Positions 1 to 7,995 of a stretch of DNA of 22,558 bases are shown here, piece by piece. The notes beneath the pieces are model-generated. The model was not told the origin of the DNA, ran no database searches, and saw only the letters and a program-made list of their open reading frames with translations. The stretch comes from Anaerolineales bacterium (lineage in GTDB: Bacteria; Chloroflexota; Anaerolineae; Anaerolineales; Villigracilaceae). The translations under genes and the position numbers were made by a program. The DNA lies in contig JAQTWR010000004.1 of NCBI GenBank assembly GCA_028689195.1, positions 1-22,558 on the forward strand, written 5' to 3'. The stretch's first letter is position 1, and every line of letters starts with the position of its first letter.

Positions 1-1295
1 TTGAATACGCAAAAAAAACAGGATTGACCGTCGCGGCGCGCGGCGCGGGACGCAGCTACAACGACGCGGCGCTCAACGGCGGAGGAATCATCCTTGATAT
101 GCGCGGCATGAACGCCATCACGCGCTGGGATAAATCCGCTGGGAAAATCACCGCGCAGCCCGGCGTCACGCTGGAGCAACTCTGGCAAAAAGTAGAACCC
201 GACGGCTGGTGGCCCCCCGTCGTTTCTGGCACCATGAAAACGACTTTGGGCGGATGTTTAAGCGCGAACATTCACGGCAAAAATAATTTCAAGATGGGAA
301 CTTTCGGCGAACACGTTGTCGAGTTTGACGTCATCCTCCCCACCGGCGCGGAACTGACTTGCGCCCCAAATAAAAACGCCGACCTGTTTTATTCCATCAT
401 CAGCGGGCTGGGAATGCTTGGCGTTATCACATCTGTGACGCTGAAAATGAAGCGCGTTCATTCGGGTCTGATCAGCGTAGACGCGCTGCCCGTCCGAAAT
501 TTGCGCGAGCATCTCGCCGCGCTGCAAGACGGCGCGCCCAACGCCGATTACATCGTCGGCTGGCTGGATTCCATGGCGGGCGGAAGTTCCCTCGGTCGCG
601 GGCAGATCCACGCCGCGCATTATCTCCACGAGGGCGACGACCCAAATCCGCGCGAGACGATGAAGATCGAAAATCAGATTCTGCCGCCGTATATCTTCGG
701 CGTATTTCCAAAATCCATTTTGCATTACTTTATGACCCCGTTTGCAAACAATCTCGGCTGGTCAATGGTCAACTTTGCAAAATACATGGCTTCGCTGCGC
801 GAACACACCTTCCGCCAATCTCACGCGGCGTTTCACTTTCTGTTGGATTATGTCCCCGGCTGGGAACTTTCCTACGGCAAAGGCGGACTGATCCAGCATC
901 AATCTTTCCTACCCAAAGAAAGCGCGGAAGCGGCGTGGACGGAGATGATTCGTCTCTCTCTCAAAAATGGATTACCCTCGTATCTTGGCGTCACCAAACG
1001 TCACCGCCCCGATAAATTTCTGCTCACCCACGCCGTTGACGGATTCTCGCTGGCGTTGGATTTCAAAGTGACCAACAACACTCGCGCGCGATTAAACGCC
1101 ATGCTGCAAGAGTTCGACAAGATCGTGGTGCAAGCTGGCGGCAGATTCTATTTTGCCAAGAACAGCGAAACGACCTTTGAAACCGCGCAGGCGTTTTACG
1201 GCAAAGAGACTGTCGAGAAATTTAGAAAATTAAAAAAACGCTGCGACCCGCATGGGTTGTTGGAATCGGATTTATATAGAAGAATTTTTGGATAA
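1..1295 (+). CDS. FAD-binding oxidoreductase (DprE1/lactone-oxidase-like), 5' end missing
   Basis: The frame is open from the left edge (codons from position 3), so the true start lies outside the window; the TTG at 24 is only the first start-like codon inside it. The visible protein (about 431 residues) begins inside the FAD-binding PCMH domain: the motif RGAGRSYND, typical of the flavin-pyrophosphate loop, is near its start, followed by GTMKTTLGGCLSANIHGKN and GLGMLGVITSVTLKM. The C-terminus, CDPHGLLESDLYRRIFG, resembles the end of DprE1-type decaprenylphosphoryl-ribose 2-oxidases and of aldonolactone oxidases. The enzyme should oxidise a sugar or sugar-lipid hydroxyl with FAD; the substrate cannot be told. 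A DprE2-like partner, if there is one, would lie upstream. Family assignment is firm; the specific DprE1-like role is an inference. Confidence 0.8.
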   Translation, partial: EYAKKTGLTVAARGAGRSYNDAALNGGGIILDMRGMNAITRWDKSAGKITAQPGVTLEQLWQKVEPDGWWPPVVSGTMKTTLGGCLSANIHGKNNFKMGTFGEHVVEFDVILPTGAELTCAPNKNADLFYSIISGLGMLGVITSVTLKMKRVHSGLISVDALPVRNLREHLAALQDGAPNADYIVGWLDSMAGGSSLGRGQIHAAHYLHEGDDPNPRETMKIENQILPPYIFGVFPKSILHYFMTPFANNLGWSMVNFAKYMASLREHTFRQSHAAFHFLLDYVPGWELSYGKGGLIQHQSFLPKESAEAAWTEMIRLSLKNGLPSYLGVTKRHRPDKFLLTHAVDGFSLALDFKVTNNTRARLNAMLQEFDKIVVQAGGRFYFAKNSETTFETAQAFYGKETVEKFRKLKKRCDPHGLLESDLYRRIFG

Positions 1296-1299
1296 CCAC

Positions 1300-1327
1300 G
1301 TAGGGGCGCAATATATTGCGTCCCTAC
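1300..1327. repeat. GTAGGGGCGCAA hairpin element
   Basis: An inverted repeat of 12-bp arms (1300-1311 and 1316-1327, one G.T mismatch) around a TATA loop, in the gap between the FAD oxidase stop and the lipB start. It lacks a T-tract, so it is not a classical terminator. It resembles short GTAGGGGC-type dispersed hairpins known from other bacterial genomes (from memory, not checked). Confidence 0.6.
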
Positions 1328-1334
1328 AGATTTT

Positions 1335-2060
1335 ATGGGTATGAATATTGAAATCATTGATCTCGGTTTAATCGAATACGAATCCGCATGGAAATTGCAG
1401 GACGAATACGCGGCGGAAATCGCAGAGGGGAAACGCGCGCCGACGTTGTTATTGCTCGAACATCCCCACGTTTATACATTTGGAAGAAAAGGCAACGCCG
1501 AAAATTTGCTGTGGAATGAAGAACAACTGAAGCAAAGAAATATTTCCGCGCATTGGGTGGATCGCGGCGGCGACGTGACGTATCACGGTCCCGGGCAGTT
1601 GGTGGGGTATCCGTTGTTATCGCTGGGCGGGCTGCAAAGTCAGGAGACTTTGCACTCCATAAACCGCGATTATGTCGGCTACATTCGCAATCTTGAAAAA
1701 GCGATCATCATCACCCTCGCGCGCTTTGGGGTTGTCGGCGGGCAAGTCAAGGGAAAGACGGGCGTGTGGATTCAAGCAAACGTTCATTCGCGTTGTCCGC
1801 GCTGCAAACCTGAAGACAGGGAAAAGCCCGCGAAGATCGCCGCCATTGGCGTTAAGGTTGACGCGCGCGGAGTCACCCGTCACGGCTTCGCGTTGAACGT
1901 AAATCCCGACATGGAATACTTTGAAGGCATCATCCCCTGCGGTTTGACCGAACCCGTTGTCTCGTTGGCTGATTTGCTCGACCCTATCCCCGATATGCAG
2001 CGCGTGAAAGAAGAAGTAAAAAAATCTTTTCTCGAAGTCTTTCAAATTCTGAATTCATAA
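1335..2060 (+). CDS. lipB: Octanoyl-[acyl-carrier-protein]:protein N-octanoyltransferase LipB
   Basis: LipB moves the octanoyl group from octanoyl-ACP to lipoyl-domain lysines, the first step of endogenous lipoate synthesis, in the cytoplasm. Family motifs are present: RGGDVTYHGPGQLVGYPL (residues about 77-94), KIAAIGVKV with the catalytic lysine K167, HGFALNVNPD, and IIPCGL with the catalytic cysteine C202. The K-to-C spacing (35) is close to the 34 of the E. coli and M. tuberculosis enzymes. An unusual segment precedes K167: about 18 extra residues including HSRCPRC (C154, C157) where most LipB proteins have a short turn, making the protein 241 aa. The ATG at 1335 is used; a second ATG two codons on (1341) is possible. 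No clear ribosome-binding site is visible. The gene is convergent with mutL. Confidence 0.93.
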   Translation: MGMNIEIIDLGLIEYESAWKLQDEYAAEIAEGKRAPTLLLLEHPHVYTFGRKGNAENLLWNEEQLKQRNISAHWVDRGGDVTYHGPGQLVGYPLLSLGGLQSQETLHSINRDYVGYIRNLEKAIIITLARFGVVGGQVKGKTGVWIQANVHSRCPRCKPEDREKPAKIAAIGVKVDARGVTRHGFALNVNPDMEYFEGIIPCGLTEPVVSLADLLDPIPDMQRVKEEVKKSFLEVFQILNS

Positions 2061-2080
2061 ATCTGAATTCAGAATTTTTT
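2044..2080 (+). terminator. Intrinsic terminator of lipB
   Basis: A perfect 14-bp inverted repeat (2044-2057 and 2064-2077, loop 2058-2063) overlaps the last codons of lipB and runs into six T residues (2075-2080). It fills the 18-bp gap between the convergent lipB and mutL stops and could act in both directions. Confidence 0.75.
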
Positions 2081-3833
2081 ACCTTGCCCCTCTTCTGCCA
2101 AATTGTTTCTCCAATATATCCACCGACAAATGAATCATCGTCGGTCTGCCGTGCGGACAAGTTCGCGGCGACTGGCAGTTTTCGAGGTCATTGATTAGCG
2201 CGCGCTGCTCTTCATTCGTGAGCGTTTGCCCGCCTTTGACAGCGAGACGTTTGCAGACGCGCGCGGCAAGTTTCGCTTCGACTTCGCTCTGCAGCGGAGT
2301 TTCGTCCTCTTCAAAATCTTCCACCAGCGCGCGCAGCGCGGACGCGGGATCGCCGCCCGCGAATAAAACGGGCATCGCGCGGACTTGAAACGTATTCGCG
2401 CCGAACTCTTCCACTTCAAAGCCGAATTGATTCAAAAACGGAAGTTGCGGCGTTAACGCCTTTGCCGATTGCGGCGGCAGCGTCACCACTTCGGGCGCGA
2501 GCAAAGATTGAGATGGGATATTCTTCGTTCCGCGCTGCGCCATTAATTTCTCAAACAACACGCGCTCATGCGCCGCATGTTGATCTATGAGATACAAACC
2601 ATCAGGACCTTCCGCCACGAGGTACGTCGAGCCGATTTGACCGATGAGGCGGAGAAGCGGAACGCCGCCAAAGGAAGGGTTGGTAGTTGGCGGCTGCTGG
2701 TTTTCAGTTGGCGGTTCTTCTCTGTCAACTGATAACTGTCCACTGTCAACTGAATCATGCGCAATAGACCAATCAATCCCCACTTCCCTTCTTTCCGTTG
2801 GCGCGGAACGATTTCCCCACAACTGCGGAGAAACCGAAGCGACAGGCGTATAAGCCAATAACGCTTTACGCGCTGAACGCTGCACAAAACTAAAAATTTT
2901 ATCTTGACTTTTGAAGCGCACTTCCGCTTTGGTGGGATGTACATTCACGTCCACGTCTTCGGGCGCGATTTCTAAAAACAGCGCGGTCAGCGGATAACGT
3001 CCCACCATCAACAACGTATGATAGGCTTGCAGCAGCGCGGCGGTTAAAGAAAATTCCTGCACCCAACGACCGTTAACAAAAAATGTAATCTCTTTGCGGT
3101 TCGAGCGCGTCAACGACGTGGGGCTGATAAAGCCCGTGAGCGAAATTCCATCTTCCTGCGCCATCACTTCGAGCATTTGCTTGGCGACGTCCACGCCGTA
3201 TAACGCGGCGAGGATCGCGCGGCGGTCGCCGTCGCCGGCGGTTTGCAGCGTAACCTGGTTTCCGTCCGTCACTTTGAAGCGCACATTGGGGTACGCCAGC
3301 GCATAGCGCGTGACGAGAGAATCGATTGCGCGGCGCTCGGTCATATCCGTTTTCAAAAACTTCAAGCGCGCAGGCACGTTGTAAAATAAATTTTCCACGC
3401 GCAAAACCGTGCCGACGGGCGCGCCGACTTTTTCCACTTTGCCCGAAATGCCGCCTTCAACTTTTAAGCGCGCGCCCTCTTTGGCGGATTCAACCCGCGA
3501 GGTGATGGTCATTTGCGAAACGGAACCTATCGAAGCGAGAGCTTCGCCGCGGAATCCCAGCGTGGCGATGAGAAACAAATCGGCGGCTTGACTCAACTTG
3601 GAGGTGGCGTGTCGCGCGGCGGCGAGTTCCAATTCGTTTGCGGGAATCCCGCAGCCGTCGTCGGCGATTTCGACGAGAGTCCGCCCCGCGTCTGCAATTG
3701 AAATGGAAATATTTTTCGCGCCCGCGTCCAAAGAATTTTCGGTCAGCTCTTTGACCACAGAAGCGGGACGCTCCACAACTTCGCCCGCCGCAATTTGCGA
3801 AGAAACATCGGAAGATAAAAGTCGAATAGGCAT
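2079..3833 (-). CDS. mutL: DNA mismatch repair protein MutL (endonuclease type)
   Basis: MutL couples MutS mismatch recognition to strand incision. The N-terminal GHKL ATPase shows ERPASVVKELTENSLDAGA (E29, N33), DDGCGI (58-63), the ATP-lid motif GFRGEAL (93-99) and NVHPTKAEVRF. The C-terminal dimerisation/endonuclease domain has DQHAAHERVLFE (417-428), matching the DQHA(x)2E(x)4E metal-binding motif, and CPHGRP (569-574), so this is an incising MutL as in bacteria without MutH. Length 584 aa is normal. The interdomain linker (about residues 360-385) is encoded by a tract of imperfect 7-bp repeats, giving low-complexity sequence such as SVDSGQLSVD. No mutS is adjacent. A TATAAT box 6 nt before the ATG suggests leaderless translation from a promoter shared symmetrically with the divergent HAD gene. 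Confidence 0.97.
   Translation of the reverse strand: MPIRLLSSDVSSQIAAGEVVERPASVVKELTENSLDAGAKNISISIADAGRTLVEIADDGCGIPANELELAAARHATSKLSQAADLFLIATLGFRGEALASIGSVSQMTITSRVESAKEGARLKVEGGISGKVEKVGAPVGTVLRVENLFYNVPARLKFLKTDMTERRAIDSLVTRYALAYPNVRFKVTDGNQVTLQTAGDGDRRAILAALYGVDVAKQMLEVMAQEDGISLTGFISPTSLTRSNRKEITFFVNGRWVQEFSLTAALLQAYHTLLMVGRYPLTALFLEIAPEDVDVNVHPTKAEVRFKSQDKIFSFVQRSARKALLAYTPVASVSPQLWGNRSAPTERREVGIDWSIAHDSVDSGQLSVDREEPPTENQQPPTTNPSFGGVPLLRLIGQIGSTYLVAEGPDGLYLIDQHAAHERVLFEKLMAQRGTKNIPSQSLLAPEVVTLPPQSAKALTPQLPFLNQFGFEVEEFGANTFQVRAMPVLFAGGDPASALRALVEDFEEDETPLQSEVEAKLAARVCKRLAVKGGQTLTNEEQRALINDLENCQSPRTCPHGRPTMIHLSVDILEKQFGRRGAR
2679..2755. repeat. Heptamer repeat tract inside the mutL linker
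   Basis: Eleven consecutive imperfect 7-bp units on the + strand: GTTGGTA, GTTGGCG, GCTGCTG, GTTTTCA, GTTGGCG, GTTCTTC, TCTGTCA, ACTGATA, ACTGTCC, ACTGTCA, ACTGAAT. The tract encodes MutL residues about 360-385, between the ATPase and endonuclease domains. The 7-bp period resembles the STRR repeats of cyanobacteria. Confidence 0.75.
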
Positions 3834-3839
3834 TGGCAG

Positions 3840-3847
3840 ATTATAAT
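3840..3847. promoter_or_regulatory. Symmetric divergent -10 box (ATTATAAT) for mutL and the HAD gene
   Basis: ATTATAAT is a perfect palindrome, so it reads TATAAT on both strands. Exactly 6 nt separate it from the mutL ATG (3833, - strand) and exactly 6 nt from the HAD ATG (3854, + strand). At that spacing transcription would start at or within a base or two of each start codon, so both mRNAs should be leaderless. No strong -35 box is seen on either side. Confidence 0.65.
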
Positions 3848-3853
3848 CGCGCT

Positions 3854-4489
3854 ATGCGATTTACAACCGTTTTCTTCGACCTCGACGACACGTTATATCC
3901 GCCTGAAACAAATTTATGGCAAGCGATTAAAGATCGCATGAACGATTACATGCGCGAGCGGCTGCAAATTCCCGAAGCGGATATTCAACATTTGCGCGAA
4001 AAATATTATTTGCAATACGGAACCACCACGCGCGGATTGCAAAAACACCACAACATAGATACTGAGGATTTCCTCGCTTATGTGCATGACATACCGCTTC
4101 AAAATTATCTTGTCCCAAATTTGACTCAACGCGCGGTCATCGCGTCTTTGCCGACCCGCAATTTTGTGTTTACAAACGCCGATACTTCCCACGCCCGAAG
4201 AACGCTGACCGCGCTCAAACTCGACGATCTTTTTCCCAACATCGTGGACGTGAACGCCGTCACTCCGTACTGCAAGCCCATGCGCGAATCGTTCGAGATC
4301 GCCATGAGAATCGCGGGCGAAGACAATCCCTCGCGCTGCGTGATGATTGACGATCTTGCGCGCACCACCCGCGCCGCGCATGAAGCGGGAATGTTCAGCG
4401 TTCTATATCACGACCAGTGGAAAGTCGGCGACGCGGACGCGCATTTCACAGACTGGAACGATCTGGCAAATATTTTGGAAAACGGCTAA
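3854..4489 (+). CDS. HAD-superfamily pyrimidine 5'-nucleotidase
   Basis: A 211-aa HAD hydrolase of the SSM1/Phm8-like pyrimidine 5'-nucleotidase family, which dephosphorylates nucleotide monophosphates or similar small phosphates in the cytoplasm. HAD motif I is FFDLDDTLYP (nucleophile D9, acid D11), motif II is FVFTNAD, the motif III lysine is in YCKP, and motif IV is VMIDD. The insertion between motifs I and II forms the helical cap. The ATG at 3854 is preferred over the in-frame TTG at 3833 because TATAAT lies 6 nt before it and homologues begin a few residues before the DLDDT motif. Divergent from mutL, followed by a terminator shared with the opposing malic enzyme gene. Confidence 0.85.
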   Translation: MRFTTVFFDLDDTLYPPETNLWQAIKDRMNDYMRERLQIPEADIQHLREKYYLQYGTTTRGLQKHHNIDTEDFLAYVHDIPLQNYLVPNLTQRAVIASLPTRNFVFTNADTSHARRTLTALKLDDLFPNIVDVNAVTPYCKPMRESFEIAMRIAGEDNPSRCVMIDDLARTTRAAHEAGMFSVLYHDQWKVGDADAHFTDWNDLANILENG

Positions 4490-4510
4490 ACACGGCAAGT
4501 TTCCCGCAAA

Positions 4511-4546
4511 CAAAAAGCGACCTTGAGTCCAAGCTCAAGGTCGCTT
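4511..4546 (-). terminator. Intrinsic terminator of the malic enzyme gene
   Basis: Perfect 13-bp inverted repeat (4515-4527 and 4534-4546, 6-nt loop). On the - strand the stem is followed by a T-rich run (complement of 4511-4516), so it ends transcription from the malic enzyme gene; its stem may also stop + strand transcripts from the HAD gene. Confidence 0.75.
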
Positions 4547-4551
4547 CCATA

Positions 4552-4586
4552 TTACTGATTACTCTTCACTGTTCACTGATTTACTT
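4552..4586. repeat. Heptamer repeat tract at the 3' end of the malic enzyme gene
   Basis: Five 7-bp units (TTACTGA, TTACTCT, TCACTGT, TCACTGA, TTTACTT). The last unit contains the stop codon of the malic enzyme gene on the - strand (4581-4583). Related in sequence (ACTG core) to the second half of the mutL tract. Confidence 0.65.
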
Positions 4587-6842
4587 CCCGCGTCCCATCG
4601 CGTCCATCACCGCAACGGAAGCGATTTGCACAATCGTATTGACTTCGTCGCCCGTTTGCAAGACATGCACAGGCGCGCCAACGCCCAACAAAATGGGACC
4701 AATCGCTTTGGCGTTGCCGAGTCTTGCGAGCAATTTGTACGCGATGTTCGCCGATTCAAGCGACGGGAAGACCAACACATTGGCGTCCTTCACCGCGCTA
4801 AACGGATAGCGCTTTTCCGCGATCTCCGGCACGACGGCTGTATCGGCTTGCATTTCGCCGTCCACGCGCAGGTCGGGTCGGCGCGCCTTGATCAACTCGA
4901 CGGCTTTGCGAACCTTATTTGAAAGCGGGTGCGGCGTGGAGCCAAAATTCGAGAACGAGAGGAACGCGACGTGCGGGTCAATTTCCAGTTTCTTGGCGTA
5001 ATCTGCGGCGAGGGCGGCAATATCCGCGAGATCTTCGGCGCTGGGGTCAATATTGACCGTGGCGTCGGTAAAGAGGAAAACCTTCTCGTCGAAAATCATA
5101 ATGTATACGCCCGCCGCGCGCGCCACACCGGGCGCCGTGCCGTGAACCTGCAGCGCGGGACGAATCACTTCGGGGTAATCATAAGTGAGACCAGAAATGA
5201 AAGCGTCCGCGTCGCCCATCTTCACCATCAACGAGCCGAGAATATTGGGGTCGCGCACCTTCTTGACCGCGTCGCTCATCATCATGCCTTTGCGTTGGCG
5301 CAATTCATAGAACGACTTGGCGTAAGCGTCAATCTTGTCGAATTTATCGGGGTCGATGATCTCGGGCTTGTAATCAATACTCAAGCTGTCGATCTGCCCT
5401 TTGATAATATCCTTGCGTCCAATCAAAACGGGAGTGGCAATACCTTCCTCCTGGATTTGATACGCGGCGCGGATAATCTTCTGCTCTTCGCCTTCCGCAA
5501 ACGCGACGCGCTTCGTCCCGCCTGAAGAACGCGCCTTGTTCTGGAAGAAGTAGCGAATGCGCTCGCCCTTACCCTGACGGAACGCCAGTTGTTCGCGGTA
5601 TTCGTCAATGTCAATTTTCTTGCGCGCAACGCCTGTCTTCATCGCCATCTCTGCGACGGCGGGCGCTTCCCACAACAACACGCGCGGATCCAACGGCGTG
5701 GGGATGATGTACTCGCGTCCGAATTTAATCGCCTCGCCGCCATAAGCGCGGATAACCGAATCGGGAACATCCTCTTTTGCGAGCGCGGCTAAAGCCTTCG
5801 ACGCCGCGAACTTCATCTCTTCGTTGATTTGCTTCGCGCGCACATCCAACGCGCCGCGGAAGATGAACGGGAAGCCCAACACGTTATTGACTTGATTTGC
5901 ATAATCAGAGCGTCCCGTCGCAATGATGACGTCTTTGCGCGCTTCCTTCGCCAATTCGGGTCTAATCTCCGGGTCGGGATTCGCCATCGCGAAGATGATC
6001 GGGTCTTGCGCCATCACCTTCACCATTTCGGGAGTCATCACATTCGCCACCGATAAGCCGTAGAACACATCCGCGCCGCGCAGCGCATCGGTCAAAGTGC
6101 GCGCGTCGGTATCTACAACGAAGCGCTCTTTATATTTATTCATGCCTTCTTTGCGACCTTTGTACACAACGCCCTTGCTGTCGCATAGCATGATGTTCTC
6201 GCGCTTCACGCCCCATCTGATTGCCAGTTCGGCGCACGAGATCGCCGAAGCGCCCGCGCCCGAAACGACAATGCGAATATCCTCGTGCTTCTTGCCGATA
6301 ATTTCCAGCGCATTCGCCAGCGCCGCCGAAGAAATAATCGCCGTGCCGTGCTGGTCGTCGTGGAAGACGGGAATATCCAACATCCCTTTCAGCGTCTCTT
6401 CGATGTAAAAACATTCGGGGGCTTTGATGTCTTCGAGGTTGATGCCGCCAAACGTGGGCGAGATCGCCGCGACGACTTTGATGATTTCATCGGGGTCGTG
6501 CGAATTTACTTCGATGTCGAAAACGTCAATATCCGCAAACTTCTTGAACAACACCCCTTTGCCTTCCATGACGGGTTTGCTCGCCAATGCGCCGCGATCT
6601 CCCAGACCTAAAATGGCGGTGCCGTTTGAAATAACCGCCACCAAATTTCCCTTGGAAGTGTACTCGTAAGCATCCTCGGGATTCTTTTCAATATCCAACA
6701 CAGGCTCCGCCACGCCGGGGGAATACGCCAAACTTAAATCCCGCTGCGTATCCATTGGCTTGGTCGGCACAACAGCGATCTTGCCTGGCTTTCCTTTTAA
6801 ACGATGATATTCGAGTGCGTCTTCACGCGTTATCTTAGCCAT
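4581..6842 (-). CDS. maeB: NADP-dependent malic enzyme with phosphotransacetylase-like domain (MaeB type)
   Basis: Oxidative decarboxylation of malate to pyruvate, yielding reducing power; cytoplasmic. The N-terminal malic enzyme part (about 1-420) has the catalytic tyrosine in [10 protein letters not shown] (Y40), the lysine in [12 protein letters not shown], the metal ligands in NLEDIKAPE and HDDQHGTAI (D152/D153), and the nucleotide-binding glycine motif [13 protein letters not shown]. The C-terminal part (about 430-753) is a phosphate acetyl/butyryltransferase-like domain, e.g. [13 protein letters not shown], probably regulatory as in E. coli MaeB. Length 753 aa fits MaeB. A ribosome-binding site GGAGG lies 5 nt before the ATG, unlike the leaderless neighbours. 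Coenzyme preference (NADP or NAD) is inferred from the family, not read from the sequence. Confidence 0.95.
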   Translation of the reverse strand: MAKITREDALEYHRLKGKPGKIAVVPTKPMDTQRDLSLAYSPGVAEPVLDIEKNPEDAYEYTSKGNLVAVISNGTAILGLGDRGALASKPVMEGKGVLFKKFADIDVFDIEVNSHDPDEIIKVVAAISPTFGGINLEDIKAPECFYIEETLKGMLDIPVFHDDQHGTAIISSAALANALEIIGKKHEDIRIVVSGAGASAISCAELAIRWGVKRENIMLCDSKGVVYKGRKEGMNKYKERFVVDTDARTLTDALRGADVFYGLSVANVMTPEMVKVMAQDPIIFAMANPDPEIRPELAKEARKDVIIATGRSDYANQVNNVLGFPFIFRGALDVRAKQINEEMKFAASKALAALAKEDVPDSVIRAYGGEAIKFGREYIIPTPLDPRVLLWEAPAVAEMAMKTGVARKKIDIDEYREQLAFRQGKGERIRYFFQNKARSSGGTKRVAFAEGEEQKIIRAAYQIQEEGIATPVLIGRKDIIKGQIDSLSIDYKPEIIDPDKFDKIDAYAKSFYELRQRKGMMMSDAVKKVRDPNILGSLMVKMGDADAFISGLTYDYPEVIRPALQVHGTAPGVARAAGVYIMIFDEKVFLFTDATVNIDPSAEDLADIAALAADYAKKLEIDPHVAFLSFSNFGSTPHPLSNKVRKAVELIKARRPDLRVDGEMQADTAVVPEIAEKRYPFSAVKDANVLVFPSLESANIAYKLLARLGNAKAIGPILLGVGAPVHVLQTGDEVNTIVQIASVAVMDAMGRGK

Positions 6843-6989
6843 ATTACCTCCGTTGAAAGTTAGAAACTATCCAAATTATTGCACAAAGTCTTAAAAAACG
6901 CATAGTTCCATTTGTCACCATTCTTACAAATATAACTACCCCGTCAAAGAAAAAAAGTTCTCCAAAACATGAACGCGGCAAAAATCGCG

Positions 6990-7017
6990 TTAACAAATCA
7001 TAAAATTCATGTATAAT
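6990..7017 (+). promoter_or_regulatory. Sigma70-type promoter
   Basis: TTAACA (6990-6995), a 16-bp spacer, then consensus TATAAT (7012-7017). Predicted start near 7024, about 320 nt upstream of recX, leaving an unusually long leader or an independent small RNA. Confidence 0.6.
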
Positions 7018-7022
7018 TCAGG

Positions 7023-7132
7023 CAGTTCGCAAGGACTGAAAATAAAAATTCCGCCGTTCTCGGCAGCGCTCAAAATTGACTGGAATTCGCGCACGCTTTT
7101 CTCTCCCGCCAAGATATTTGGGAGTTATTTTG
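7023..7132 (+). ncRNA. Possible small RNA or attenuated leader upstream of recX
   Basis: Starting at the predicted transcription start there is a 6-bp hairpin with a GCAA tetraloop (7023-7038), then a helix AATTCC/GGAATT (7047-7052 with 7082-7087) enclosing a GCCG-TTCT-CGGC hairpin (7053-7064), then CTCCC/GGGAG (7103-7107 with 7120-7124) followed by TTATTTT, a weak terminator shape. I do not recognise a known RNA family. It may be a roughly 110-nt RNA or a recX-rny leader; this is inference from pairing alone. Confidence 0.25.
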
Positions 7133-7270
7133 TGAAGTTTAAAAAAAAGAAGATGGGCTTCACGCCACTTAATGTGCCGAACGTGACTTTTTACCCCGTC
7201 ACTTAATTTGACAACTCTCCCGCGCCTTACTCGTACCGCGAGATTGATCAGACAACCCAGATATTTTCCT

Positions 7271-7306
7271 ACAGCCGAGAACCGATTCGTCGGAGTTCTT
7301 GGCTGT
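7271..7306 (+). promoter_or_regulatory. Stable RNA hairpin in the recX leader
   Basis: An 11-bp outer stem (7271-7281 with 7296-7306, one G.U pair) carries an inner 4-bp stem CCGA/TCGG with a TTCG tetraloop and a 2-nt bulge (7294-7295). It ends 35 nt before the recX ATG and has no T-tract, so it is more likely a structured leader element than a terminator. Confidence 0.45.
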
Positions 7307-7341
7307 GCGCGTTTAATCGGCAAGAAGCGCGCCGCGCAATT

Positions 7342-7995
7342 ATGAAAAAGATAACCGCCATCGTCGTTCAAAAGAAGAATCCCAATCGGGTAAATCTTTA
7401 TCTCGACGGGGAATTCGCCTTCGGGTTGGCGCGCATCACAGCCGCATGGTTAAAAAACGGCGAGGAACTCAGCGACGAAAGAATCGCCCAATTATTGAAC
7501 GAAGATACGCGCGAATGGGCATATCAACAAGCCCTGCTCTTCCTAAGTTACCGCGCGCGCTCCGAAAAAGAAATACGGCAAAACCTGCTCAAGCACGAGG
7601 TCTCCGAAGAAATAGCAGAAGAGACGCTCGCAAGACTTCGCAAGGCGGGGCTTGCCAATGACAATAAATTTGCACAAGCGTGGGTCGAAAATCGCAATCT
7701 ATTCCGCCCGCGCAGTAAACGAGCCTTGACGGTCGAACTCCGTCAAAAAGGACTCGACGACGAAGCAATAAACGCTTCTCTATCTAACGTTGATGAAGAA
7801 GCCCTCGCTTATGCGGCGGCGCAAAAACGCGCAGCCCGATTCAAAGACCTCGAATGGGTCGAGTTTCGTAAAAAAATAAGCGAGTTCCTTGCCCGTCGCG
7901 GATTTTCATATTCCGTTATCGCGCCAACCGTTTCCAAAATTTGGAGCGAGACGCGCGCGGATGCACTACCTTACGAAGACGAGGATACACCATGA
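7342..7995 (+). CDS. recX: Regulatory protein RecX
   Basis: RecX binds RecA filaments and modulates recombinase and coprotease activity. The 217-aa protein is almost entirely helical, with the RecX three-helix repeats: RAWAYQQAL-like first helix (EWAYQQALLFLSYRARSEKE), LLKHEVSEEIAEETLARLRKAGLANDNKFAQAWVENR, and KGLDDEAINASL. The N-terminal beta-rich extension (MKKITAIVVQKKNPNRVNLY) matches many Gram-positive and Chloroflexota RecX proteins. recA is not in the window. The gene overlaps rny by 4 nt (ATGA at 7992), so the two are translationally coupled. Only weak ribosome-binding sequence is visible before the ATG; a long structured leader precedes it. Confidence 0.9.
   Translation: MKKITAIVVQKKNPNRVNLYLDGEFAFGLARITAAWLKNGEELSDERIAQLLNEDTREWAYQQALLFLSYRARSEKEIRQNLLKHEVSEEIAEETLARLRKAGLANDNKFAQAWVENRNLFRPRSKRALTVELRQKGLDDEAINASLSNVDEEALAYAAAQKRAARFKDLEWVEFRKKISEFLARRGFSYSVIAPTVSKIWSETRADALPYEDEDTP

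Larger units (their letters stand above)
6843..7341. other. 500-bp non-coding gap with promoter and RNA hairpins
   Basis: The gap lies between the divergent malic enzyme and recX genes. The first 150 bp is AT-rich and should hold the malic enzyme promoter, which I could not place with confidence. The rest contains a good + strand promoter (6990-7017), a run of hairpins (7023-7124) and a stable hairpin just before recX (7271-7306). No convincing ORF: the one starting at 7009 begins inside the -10 region. Confidence 0.55.

Noticed and set aside
1300..1327. Terminator of the FAD oxidase gene
   Set aside because: The hairpin has no T-tract on either side; better described as a dispersed hairpin repeat.
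2679..2755. CRISPR-like array
   Set aside because: Units are 7 bp, imperfect and without spacers; no cas genes in the window.
7009..7206. 65-aa ORF in the maeB-recX gap
   Set aside because: Its ATG overlaps the TATAAT box of a good promoter, it has no ribosome-binding site and the protein resembles nothing I know.
7941..7991. Upstream in-frame start for rny
   Set aside because: Would add 17 charged residues before the membrane anchor; the ATG at 7992 overlaps the recX stop and matches the family.
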